Shown here: piece by piece, positions 57,601 through 64,000 of the stretch | How positions within the stretch are numbered: position 1 is the stretch's first letter | Layout: each line of letters opens with the position of its first letter | Assembly: GCF_015595025.1 (NCBI RefSeq) | Contig: NZ_JADNRL010000024.1 | Location: 229,499-293,498, forward strand | Length of the DNA: 64,000 bases | DNA from: Halomonas sp. KAO | GTDB taxonomy: Bacteria; Pseudomonadota; Gammaproteobacteria; Pseudomonadales; Halomonadaceae | Reading direction: 5' to 3' | Notes under the pieces: model-generated | What the model saw: the letters and a program-made list of their open reading frames with translations, nothing else | What the model was told of the DNA's origin: nothing | Databases searched by the model: none | Translations under genes and position numbers: made by a program

Positions 57601-57632
57601 ATCAACCATTAAATCCGTATACCCCTGTGAAT
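57601..57632 (-). repeat. Right end of ISL3-family element: inverted repeat plus target duplication
   Basis: Read on the minus strand, the end starts gggtatacggattta at 57624 and runs to about 57601. It is followed outward by the second ctgtgaat copy at 57625-57632, identical to that at 54376-54383. Confidence 0.9.
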
Positions 57633-57673
57633 AAAGGAATCTTTTTGGCTATAGGACGCAGAGTACTCAGGCC

Positions 57674-57785
57674 GCGTGGTTCCGAGGAGCTTGATCGTTT
57701 CGGTCCTCCTGGAAGCATGGCAACAACTCGCCATTGCGACAGACGGAACGAGCGAAGCGGAGGCTGGTCATCGCTGGCCGTCACC
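57674..57785 (+). repeat. Degenerate repeat X, copy 1
   Basis: About 110 nt are similar to 60422-60535. Translated, the two copies read LIVSVLLEAWQQLAIATDG and LIISALREAYWQLTFATEG, then both AEAGHRW, so the similarity extends at protein level. The origin is unknown. Both copies stand just before sequence related to the 3' end of the eamA gene. Confidence 0.6.
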
Positions 57786-57793
57786 TCGACGAA

Positions 57794-58213
57794 CTACAAG
57801 CGGCGGCGCAAGATCGCTGTGGCGCACATATGGGTGGTGCCGCCGACGAAGCAAATCAGTGTGAAGGCGCCGGTGGTCCCATGCGCCATCTCCCAGATAA
57901 AGCCGATCAGGGCGACGCCAACTACTGCATGGTAGGCGATCGCCACGGCACGCTGCTGGATCAGCGCATGGCGTTCATCTAGTGGTGGATCCTGACTGAG
58001 CACCTGGACGGTCTCGAAGCGTTGGCCATGGCGCATTACTGTCGCGTAGGCAAGCATGATCGCGAGCATCGCCACACCCTGGTCGGGAGCATCCGCCACC
58101 AGCCACGAGACCAAGAACATGGCCGCTCCCAGGGCCACGCCAACCAGCGGCACGGCTATCGGCCGTCGTTGGACAGGGGAAGGGGTGGAAGAGTCAGGTC
58201 TCGGATCGGTCAT
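57794..58213 (-). CDS. DUF2178-like small membrane protein
   Basis: This 139-residue protein has about four hydrophobic segments (roughly residues 23-40, 48-62, 85-105 and 112-130). A cytoplasmic DERHALIQQRA stretch stands between the two helix pairs, typical of DUF2178. These proteins are usually coded with a small Xre regulator, as here. The start at 58213 overlaps the regulator gene by 20 nt, so translation is coupled. Function is unknown; the pair resembles two-gene stress or bacteriocin-immunity modules. Confidence 0.75.
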   Translation of the reverse strand: MTDPRPDSSTPSPVQRRPIAVPLVGVALGAAMFLVSWLVADAPDQGVAMLAIMLAYATVMRHGQRFETVQVLSQDPPLDERHALIQQRAVAIAYHAVVGVALIGFIWEMAHGTTGAFTLICFVGGTTHMCATAILRRRL

Positions 58214-58394
58214 CGAATACCTCCTCAACAGGTTTGCCGAAGAACCTTGCCAACTTCAGTGCAAGGGGTAACGAGGGCACGTAGCGGCCGACTTCGATGG
58301 AGTTGATGGTGTTGCGTGACACGCCCAGCGTATCGGCCAGGTCAGCCTGGGTCAGGCCTTGTGCCTCGCGCAGCACGCGAATCAGATTTTCCAT
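58194..58394 (-). CDS. Xre-family helix-turn-helix regulator (YozG/YgzD-like)
   Basis: This 66-residue protein is a single HTH domain (LIRVLREAQGLTQADLADTLGVSRNTINSIEVGRYVPSLPLALKLARFF). Such small regulators act as repressors of their own operon. It is transcribed with the membrane protein gene downstream. A 28-bp palindrome covers its start codon (58391-58418), which suggests autoregulation. Confidence 0.9.
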   Translation of the reverse strand: MENLIRVLREAQGLTQADLADTLGVSRNTINSIEVGRYVPSLPLALKLARFFGKPVEEVFDDRSET

Positions 58395-58418
58395 ATGACA
58401 AGCATACTTGTCATATGG
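58391..58418. promoter_or_regulatory. Perfect operator palindrome over the HTH start codon
   Basis: Two perfect 12-bp arms (ccatatgacaag and cttgtcatatgg) enclose a 4-nt centre. The palindrome includes the ATG of the HTH gene at 58392-58394 and is the probable binding site of that regulator. Confidence 0.75.
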
Positions 58419-58495
58419 AGTGATGTTAACTTACCTGAGGTTGCTGGTAGGGCATGACTCCATGGGGCACTATGCCCGGTCGACAGGCTTACGAC

Positions 58496-58670
58496 ATTGC
58501 AAGCCACATCATCGGCTCGATCCCTCTCGCCGGGCCTTCCAACACGCCTAGGCCACGCTTCGGATCCACCGCCACGGCCGGCCGTCGATGGACACTAGCC
58601 CGAGACCGATCAGCTCCATGCCGGCCAGGTGGCGCCACTCCAGCCGCTCGCCCAGCAGAATGGCGCTGGC
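58496..58670 (-). pseudogene. Relic of the 3' end of an eamA gene
   Basis: This stretch is highly similar to the 3' end of the intact eamA gene at 60577-60760. Relative to it, it has small substitutions and a short deletion between cccagca repeats. It is joined directly to an ada 3'-end relic. The intervening coding parts of both genes are missing. Confidence 0.8.
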
Positions 58671-58770
58671 CGGGTGCCTTGCCATTCCCTGCTTCTGGTG
58701 GGGCGCTCGCTGTTTCAGGACGCTTTCTGGCTACCGCTGGGGCATTGAGAGAGTGTCCCCTGCTACATCC
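58671..58770 (+). pseudogene. Relic of the 3' end of an ada gene
   Basis: The sequence reads LAIPC, then after a diverged stretch LSGYRWGIER, which matches LAIPCHRVVRSDGALSGYRWGVER of the intact Ada (62815-62900). The PCHR active-site motif is lost. It is joined to the eamA relic to its left with about 2 kb of intervening sequence missing relative to the intact eamA-ada region. Confidence 0.75.
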
Positions 58771-58799
58771 TTGGCGGAGTCGAGTGAAGCTGATATGGT
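58771..58799 (+). promoter_or_regulatory. Probable promoter of the CmlA-like gene
   Basis: A -35 TTGGCG (58771-58776), a 17-bp spacer and a -10 TATGGT (58794-58799) lie 29 nt before the leader-peptide ATG at 58828. Confidence 0.55.
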
Positions 58800-58827
58800 A
58801 TAAGCACACTCATAAGCCAAGATGTAC

Positions 58828-58857
58828 ATGAGCATGTCTAAAAAAGCCGTCAAGTAA
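58828..58857 (+). CDS. Leader peptide for translation attenuation of the CmlA-like exporter
   Basis: A 9-codon frame encodes MSMSKKAVK and ends with taa at 58855. It closely matches the known cmlA leader (MSTSKNADK as I recall), where a ribosome stalled by chloramphenicol frees the downstream start site. An in-frame ATG two codons upstream (58822) is an alternative start. The hairpin that would be opened follows directly. Confidence 0.7.
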   Translation: MSMSKKAVK

Positions 58858-58888
58858 GCCGCAACAACATTTTTTCAGTTGTTGCGGC
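58858..58888 (+). promoter_or_regulatory. Attenuator hairpin after the leader peptide
   Basis: A perfect 11-bp stem (gccgcaacaac with gttgttgcggc) closes a 9-nt T-rich loop and begins 1 nt after the leader stop. The exporter start site is about 65 nt further on, with a ribosome binding site (aaggagaagg) at 58941. Confidence 0.7.
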
Positions 58889-58954
58889 GTTCTCATACAT
58901 CTCTTCTTACTCTGCGAGAGCGCCGCCAAATCCTTGCTATAAGGAGAAGGTTTA

Positions 58955-60154
58955 GTGCGCTCAAAAAATCAATCTTGGCGGTATTCTCTTGCCGCGACAG
59001 TTCTGCTGTTATCACCATTCGATTTGCTGGCATCACTTGGTATGGACATGTATTTGCCTGTGGTGCCATTCATGCCCGATGCGCTTGGCACCACTGAAGA
59101 GACGGTCCAGCTTACGTTAACAGCTTATCTGGTACTGATAGGCGCTGGGCAGCTTCTGTTTGGGCCCCTGTCGGATCGGCTGGGACGTCGCCCCGTCTTG
59201 CTTGCTGGTGGTGTTGCCTTCAGTGTGGCTTCTATTGGCCTCGCCATAGCTTCGTCAGCCGAACTGTTCCTTGGTTTACGAATTGTTCAAGCTTGCGGTG
59301 CCTCGGCGTGTCTCGTTGCCATGTTTGCAACAGTGCGAGACATCTACGCAGGTCGCGATGAAATTAATGTCATCTATGGGTTGCTAGGTTCTATGCTGGC
59401 TATCGTACCTGCGGTAGGGCCATTATTGGGAACGCTAGTCGATAGTTGGTTGGGATGGCGGGCAATTTTCGCTTTGCTAGGAATTGGGATGATAGCCACT
59501 TGTTTGGTTGCGTGGCGATTCTGGGCTGAAACACGTACGCAACGTGCCCAGGGCTTACAATACTCGAAGCTATTGATTCCAATGAAGCGATTGAATTTCT
59601 GGCTGTATACCTTGTGTTACAGCGCGGGAATGGGGAGCTTCTTTGTCTTTTTCTCGACTGCTCCTCAATTAATGATGGCGAGGCAAGGGGTGTCGAAGCT
59701 CAGTTTTAGTTTGCTATTTTCAACAGTGGCCATAGCGATGATGGGCACAGCGCGAATCATGGGGCGACTGATTCCGCGGTGGGGTAGCCTGAACACTTTG
59801 CGGATGGGGATGGGGTGCTTAATGGCAGGGTCTAGTTTCCTCGCTATGGGAGAGTTATGGGCACCGTCATCGGTTCTTGGCTTCATCGCCCCTATGTGGC
59901 TTGTGGGGGTAGGTGTTGCAACTGCAGTTTCTGTGGCACCCAATGGTGCCCTTCGGGGATTTGATCATATTGCCGGTGCCGTTACAGCAGTCTACTTCTG
60001 TTTGGGGGGGCTGCTGTTAGGCAGTATAGGGACAATCATCATTTTTCTATTGCCAAGTGGTACTGCTTGGCCGGTCGTTGCTTATTGCATGACTCTCGCA
60101 ATAGTCGTACTTGGTCTATCCTTCATAAAGTCTGCGAGGCACCATCGTGGATAA
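58955..60154 (+). CDS. cmlA: CmlA-type phenicol exporter (MFS, Bcr/CflA family)
   Basis: This 399-residue, 12-helix MFS carrier starts with GTG after aaggagaagg. The N-terminal SWRYSLAATVLLLSPFDLLASLGMDMYLP block and the LSDRLGRRPVLL, FATVRDIYAGR and SFFVFFS segments are almost those of CmlA as I remember it, and clearly differ from FloR. It should expel chloramphenicol by proton antiport. The leader peptide and hairpin upstream support inducible expression. No integron attC or intI is seen, unlike the classical cassette-borne cmlA. Composition is less GC-rich than the chromosome. It lies between an eamA/ada relic and the intact eamA-ada pair. Confidence 0.88.
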   Translation: MRSKNQSWRYSLAATVLLLSPFDLLASLGMDMYLPVVPFMPDALGTTEETVQLTLTAYLVLIGAGQLLFGPLSDRLGRRPVLLAGGVAFSVASIGLAIASSAELFLGLRIVQACGASACLVAMFATVRDIYAGRDEINVIYGLLGSMLAIVPAVGPLLGTLVDSWLGWRAIFALLGIGMIATCLVAWRFWAETRTQRAQGLQYSKLLIPMKRLNFWLYTLCYSAGMGSFFVFFSTAPQLMMARQGVSKLSFSLLFSTVAIAMMGTARIMGRLIPRWGSLNTLRMGMGCLMAGSSFLAMGELWAPSSVLGFIAPMWLVGVGVATAVSVAPNGALRGFDHIAGAVTAVYFCLGGLLLGSIGTIIIFLLPSGTAWPVVAYCMTLAIVVLGLSFIKSARHHRG

Positions 60155-60421
60155 GAATCATGAGTTACCGTCGCTCTGGGAGGCGCCAATTGCGCGTAAG
60201 AGGACCCTGGCCATGAATGGCGTGAGCATTGCGAGTTTCCTGTAACCTCTTCGTGTTGGCGCCCCGTGAGCTTCTAGACGAACAGGCCCGACACAGAAAC
60301 GATGAGATGCAATTGCTGGTATGAGGGCGATAGGTGAGGCTATGATTGTTGTCATACAACGTCAATTTTTATCTTGTTACTAAGGCATCGATAAAGTGTC
60401 GGGTTCTGTATGATTAGGCTA

Positions 60422-60535
60422 TCGTGATCCTGGAGCGCTTAATTATCTCGGCGCTTCGGGAAGCGTATTGGCAACTCACCTTCGCCACAGAAGGGGCGAG
60501 CGGAGCCGAGGCTGGACATCGCTGGCGGTTTCCTG
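60422..60535 (+). repeat. Degenerate repeat X, copy 2
   Basis: See copy 1 at 57674. Here it directly precedes the 3' end of the intact eamA gene, so the order X-eamA is kept on both sides of the cmlA-like gene; in copy 1 the HTH/DUF2178 cassette lies in between. The rest of the 60155-60576 gap shows no gene. Confidence 0.6.
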
Positions 60536-60576
60536 CCGCTCTGGCAAGGCGCCTGCCTACGAGTCTGCACGCCGCA

Positions 60577-61536
60577 TTATCGGCTTGGTCCCTCTCGCCG
60601 GGCCTTCCAACATGCGTAGGCCACGCTTCGGAGCCACCGCCACGGCCGGCCGTCGATGGATACCAGCCCGAGGCCGATCAGCCCCATGCCGGCCAGGTGG
60701 CGCCACTCCAGCCGCTCGCCCAGCACGAATATCCCCAGCAGAATGGCGCTAGCCGGGATCAGGAACGTGACCAGCAACAGGTTCGTCGCCCCCGCGCTCG
60801 CCAGCAGGCGGAAGTAAATCAGGTATGCCAGGGCGGTCGAGAACAGTGCCAGGCCAACCACCGCCGACCAGGTAGCCAGTCCCGGCCAGGGCGATTGCCA
60901 GAAGCGCTCCACCCCCAGGGCTAAGGGCATCAGCACCAGTGCCGAGGCCGTGACCTGGCCACAGGCGGCTACCAGGGGCGAGCAGCCCAGCCGGCGAAAG
61001 CGGCGCCCGAAGACCCCGGCAAAGGCATAAGAGAGGGCGCCGGCCAGCACCGCCAGCTGTGCCCAGGAGTGGCTGGCGGTACCCGCGTGAACCTCGCTGC
61101 CCAGCATGTACACCACACCGGCGAAGCCGATGGCCACGCCCAGGAGGCGGCCTGGGGTGAGAGGCTCGTCGCGGGTGAGGAAATGCGCCACGATGAGGGT
61201 GAAAAATGGCGTGGTGGCGTTGAGAATCGATGCTAGGCCACTGGCGATATGCCCCTGCCCCCAGGCGATCAGGCTGAAGGGAATCATGTTGTTGAGCAGG
61301 CCCATGCCGAAGAAGGCGGCCCATAGCCCCGGGTCGAGTGGCATGCGCTGGCCCCGCAGGAGAATCCAGGCGTTCAACGCCACGGCGGCCAGGCCCACTC
61401 GCAGGGCCACGATGGTGAGTGGCCCGAGATCCTCGACGACCACTCCCACGAAAAAGAACGAGCCGCCCCACAGCATCGACAAGCTCAGCAATAACGCCCA
61501 CTCCATGGGCCCCATGGTTCGGTCGATCGTCTTCAT
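60577..61536 (-). CDS. EamA/DMT-family transporter
   Basis: This 319-residue inner-membrane protein has ten hydrophobic segments and the EamA repeat: LLLSLSMLWGGSFFFVGVVVEDLGPLTIVALRVGLA at the start and LAYLIYFRLLASAGATNLLLVTFLIPASAILLGIFVLGE in the second half. It probably exports a metabolite. It is divergent from ada across 308 nt. A broken copy of its 3' end lies at 58496, fused to a broken ada end. GC content is high again here, unlike the cmlA-like gene, so the eamA-ada pair may be native or older. Confidence 0.87.
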   Translation of the reverse strand: MKTIDRTMGPMEWALLLSLSMLWGGSFFFVGVVVEDLGPLTIVALRVGLAAVALNAWILLRGQRMPLDPGLWAAFFGMGLLNNMIPFSLIAWGQGHIASGLASILNATTPFFTLIVAHFLTRDEPLTPGRLLGVAIGFAGVVYMLGSEVHAGTASHSWAQLAVLAGALSYAFAGVFGRRFRRLGCSPLVAACGQVTASALVLMPLALGVERFWQSPWPGLATWSAVVGLALFSTALAYLIYFRLLASAGATNLLLVTFLIPASAILLGIFVLGERLEWRHLAGMGLIGLGLVSIDGRPWRWLRSVAYACWKARREGPSR

Positions 61537-61752
61537 CGCTACTACTCCGGTCGGGGAAACCCTAGCAGCCTAGGTCAGTGAAGCGATGAGGGAACTTCGA
61601 TTCTTGCTTCGGAACTCGAAGGGGAGGTCGTGCGACTCACTATCTTGTTGAGGCCCTCCACTGGTGGTCGCTATCGGCGTGGTAGAGTAGTAGAGGGTCG
61701 AGGCCGTCACGCGAGCAGAGCGGGCATGCCTCGCCATCCAGCGCGCGTGAGA

Positions 61753-61767
61753 TTGCTTTGAAAGCAA
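61753..61767 (+). promoter_or_regulatory. Inverted repeat upstream of ada, possible Ada box
   Basis: Two perfect 7-bp arms (ttgcttt and aaagcaa) surround a single g, 78 nt before the ada start. AAAGCAA resembles the Ada box core AAAGCGCA only loosely. The 308-nt gap otherwise shows no gene. Confidence 0.35.
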
Positions 61768-61844
61768 GAGGCGGAGTGTGCCAGTCGCCGCCGGGGCGCA
61801 TCCTGCACTCATGGAGATTGCCGCAGCCTCTGCAGGAGCCCGCC

Positions 61845-62978
61845 ATGAACGAGACATCCGACGATTCCCTCCTACGCTTCGATTCCGATGAGGCCAAATG
61901 GGCCGCGGTACTGGCCCGCGACGCCGCCGCGGACGATGCCTTCGTCTATGCCGTGCGCACCACCGGGATCTATTGTCGCCCCACCTGCCCATCGCGCCGG
62001 CCGCGCCGTGAAAACGCCGAGTTCCATGCCGATGCGGCCGCCGCCGAGGAGGCGGGGTACCGGCCCTGCCAGCGCTGTCGTCCCCAGGAGGCCACCTCCT
62101 TGCCCCAGCAGCACGCCCAGCTCGTCGCCAGGGCCTGCCGCCTTATCGAACACGGCGAAGCACTGCCATCGCTCGACGAACTGGCCCGGGTGGCGGGGTT
62201 GAGTCGGTTCCATTTCCATCGTGTCTTCAAGTCGGTCACCGGTCTCACGCCCAGGGCCTACGCGACCGCTTGCCGGGCGGATCGTGTGCGCCAGGCACTG
62301 ACGCAGCAAGAGACGGTCACTGATGCGATCTATGAGGCGGGCTTCAATTCCAGCGGACGCTTCTATGCCGGTGCCGAACGCATGCTGGGCATGACCCCCA
62401 AGCGGTACCGCGAGGGAGGCAAGGGCATGGAGATTCAGTTCGCCCTGGGAGAATGCTCGCTGGGCACGATACTGGTGGCGTCCAGCGAAAAGGGCATCTG
62501 TGCCATCTCCCTGGGCAGCGATCCGGAGCGGCTGTTGCAGGCGTTCCAGGACCAGTTCGCCAACGCCCACCTGATCCCCGGGGGCAAGCGCTTCGACGCC
62601 TGGGTGGCCAAGGTGGTGGCGTTCGTCGAGGCGCCGGGGGTCGGACTGTCACTGCCGCTGGATATTCGTGGGACCGCTTTTCAGCAGCGCGTCTGGCAGG
62701 CGCTGACCGAGATACCCGTCGGCAGCACGATCAGCTATGCGGCGTTGGCGGAGCGGATCGGCTCTCCCAAGGCGGTGCGTGCCGTGGCGAGGGCCTGCGC
62801 CTCCAACCCCCTCGCGCTTGCCATTCCCTGCCACCGGGTTGTGCGCAGCGACGGGGCGCTCTCCGGCTACCGTTGGGGCGTGGAGAGAAAGCGTACCTTG
62901 CTAAGGCGAGAAGCAGCACGTGGAGAAGCCACCAAGTTAACGGGGAAAGAGGTGGGGAGAAGCGATGAGTCAATATAA
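61845..62978 (+). CDS. ada: Bifunctional Ada: methylphosphotriester sensor/activator and O6-methylguanine-DNA methyltransferase
   Basis: This 377-residue protein has the complete E. coli Ada layout: an N-terminal zinc site with the acceptor Cys in TTGIYCRPTCPSRRP and a second pair in CQRCRPQ, an AraC-type helix-turn-helix (LDELARVAGLSRFHFHRVFKSVTGLTPRAYA), and a C-terminal alkyltransferase with the active-site Cys in AIPCHRVV. It repairs alkylated DNA and activates the adaptive response. The start at 61845 gives the usual N-terminus after tgcaggag. A broken copy of its 3' end lies at 58671. Confidence 0.93.
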   Translation: MNETSDDSLLRFDSDEAKWAAVLARDAAADDAFVYAVRTTGIYCRPTCPSRRPRRENAEFHADAAAAEEAGYRPCQRCRPQEATSLPQQHAQLVARACRLIEHGEALPSLDELARVAGLSRFHFHRVFKSVTGLTPRAYATACRADRVRQALTQQETVTDAIYEAGFNSSGRFYAGAERMLGMTPKRYREGGKGMEIQFALGECSLGTILVASSEKGICAISLGSDPERLLQAFQDQFANAHLIPGGKRFDAWVAKVVAFVEAPGVGLSLPLDIRGTAFQQRVWQALTEIPVGSTISYAALAERIGSPKAVRAVARACASNPLALAIPCHRVVRSDGALSGYRWGVERKRTLLRREAARGEATKLTGKEVGRSDESI

Positions 62979-63006
62979 GGAATATGTGTTTAGTGAAAAT
63001 TTATTA

Positions 63007-64000
63007 GGGTAATCCGCATACCGGATTATAGGGTTGAAACAGGGCTATAAACGCCCGGCCTGGATCTCCTGAACCAGTGTTGGTAGGTCTACGCCATAGT
63101 TGGTTGCTGACCCAGGCTCTGCAACGCCATAGAATGGAATCCTGCCTATAGCACCTTCGGCTATCCGTTGACGCTGATAACGGGGCTTCTTGATCTTCTG
63201 AAAGCCCTCCGTGAACAGGATTTTGGCTCGTAGTGCCTCAAAGCTGTAGCCTCGGCCCACACGATTCACAACACGGATCAGGTTGTTCAGTGACTCGGTG
63301 TATGCGTTGGTAATTGGGTGGTCAAAATACGCAAATATGTCGTCATGCCAGTTGCCCATGGCTTTGATCAGTGGATCGAAGTGCACTTTCATTTCCGGGG
63401 TAATTTGACGCAGCCAGGCGTAATAGGCTTCCTGCGCCCGGTGTCGAGTCTGGCAGTCCCATATCTCGAAAAACGATTCTTTCAGCTCGTAGGCTTGGCC
63501 TATCTCCGGATATTTCAGCGTCCAGCCGGAAAATCGCATGTATTGGGCATCTGACAGCTCGTGACGCCGTTTCAGCAAGACGAACCTATCTCGCATCAAC
63601 CCACGGCGCTGTTGTGGCGTCAGGGCGATTCTGATGGCCTTTCTGGCGCGTTCCAGTGATTCGTTCGCCATCCGGATAACATGGAACTTGTCGATGATTA
63701 CCGTGGCGTCAGGCAGAACGGTTTCCACCGCCTGACGGTAGGGTCGCCACATATCCATTGCCACATAGCGCACCTGGTCGCGGTCAGTGCGTTTGCTCAG
63801 GTAGCGTGTAACCGTAGTTTTGTTCCGGTTGTCCAGCATATCCACGATGGTCTGCTGCTCAATGTTGGTGATTACGCAGGGGGGTTTGATGATGTGGATT
63901 TCGTCAATACCGAAACCATTGCGGCATTTCAAATTTGAGCGTTTTTTCCAATCGCTCGCAGTAGTCGTTAAATATGTTGCGAATGGTCTTTTCATCAACT
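63007..64000. mobile_element. Second ISL3-family element, cut by the window end
   Basis: The right end is about 63007-63040, with gggtaatccgcatacc followed by ggattatagggttgaa, related to the ends of the 54384-57624 element. Inside is an ISL3 transposase reading leftward. The other end and the target duplication lie outside the window. Confidence 0.75.
63045..64000 (-). pseudogene. ISL3-family transposase, partial and with one frameshift
   Basis: The last about 290 residues are an ISL3 DDE transposase: GIDEIHIIKPPCVITNIEQQTIVDML, YVAMDMWRPYRQAVETVLPDATVIIDKFHVIRMANESLERARK and GRGYSFEALRAKILFTEG. Near 63912 a one-base gain breaks the frame; upstream the correct frame reads VDEKTIRNIFNDYCERLEKT. 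It is clearly a different protein from the transposase at 56287. Part of the gene lies outside the window, so whether it is otherwise intact is unknown. Confidence 0.8.

Larger units (their letters stand above)
54384..57624. mobile_element. ISL3-family insertion sequence with an ABC-F passenger gene
   Basis: The element is 3,241 bp. It has 24-bp terminal inverted repeats (19 of 24 identical), the ISL3-type start ggg(t/c)at, and is flanked by a perfect 8-bp target duplication (ctgtgaat), the length known for the ISL3 family. Inside are a leftward ABC-F ATPase gene and a rightward, frameshifted ISL3 transposase. The perfect duplication shows a recent transposition of this exact unit, even though its own transposase is now broken; another ISL3 copy may have acted in trans. 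A second, different ISL3 transposase lies at 63045. Confidence 0.9.

Noticed and set aside
60155-60420. Integron attC recombination site after the CmlA-like gene
   Set aside because: I looked for the core sites and imperfect palindrome of a 59-base element and did not see one; there is no intI either.
48996-64000. A second copy of the tRNA-Ile2 3' end (right island border)
   Set aside because: No repeat of ggttcgagtccagctggg was noticed; the border is probably beyond the window.

Overview
The window is one contiguous piece of a high-GC gammaproteobacterial chromosome, most likely Halomonas or a close relative in the Halomonadaceae. This rests on the rpsU-dnaG-rpoD order, the many osmolyte and TRAP transporters (two BCCT carriers, a glycine-betaine ABC system, a fused DctQM TRAP permease) and the overall protein style; it is inferred from family knowledge, not from a database search.

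Region 1 (1-48.5 kb) is ordinary high-GC chromosome: the rpsU-dnaG-rpoD operon; a five-gene branched-chain-amino-acid-type ABC operon behind a palindromic operator; the glutathione-dependent formaldehyde pathway (adhC/frmA, then fghA/frmB) with a divergent LysR regulator; mtgA; an unassigned catabolic cluster (LysR, aldehyde dehydrogenase, M19-type dipeptidase, atypical BCCT carrier, two poorly characterised proteins, RidA); an NAD-dependent formate dehydrogenase (FdsB, FdsA) that would finish formaldehyde/formate oxidation; an EamA exporter; a TRAP transporter; a cNMP/CBS/nucleotidyltransferase protein with a DnaQ-like exonuclease; a canonical BCCT carrier with a universal stress protein; a proVWX-type operon; an AaeXAB-like efflux operon; and several single transporters.

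Region 2 (48.6-64 kb) is accessory DNA starting at a tRNA-Ile2(CAU) gene followed at once by a tyrosine recombinase. Base composition falls sharply from about 49.9 kb. The cargo is a NUDIX hydrolase, a methyltransferase, a GNAT acetyltransferase, decayed insertion sequences, a quinone-oxidoreductase-like protein, an intact-ended ISL3-family insertion sequence carrying an ABC-F ATPase as passenger gene, an HTH/membrane-protein pair with its own operator, a CmlA-type phenicol exporter behind a leader peptide and hairpin, an EamA exporter, Ada, and a second ISL3 element running off the window. The right end of the island was not found.

The most notable observations are: the ISL3 element with a perfect 8-bp target duplication and an ABC-F passenger (54384-57624); the CmlA-like gene with a translation-attenuation leader, standing between an eamA/ada relic and the intact eamA-ada pair; the unassigned BCCT/dipeptidase/aldehyde-dehydrogenase/DUF3726/RidA cluster (14-22.4 kb); an in-frame repeat-like insertion of about 45 codons in formate dehydrogenase alpha; and several perfect palindromic operators whose regulators are not in the window.
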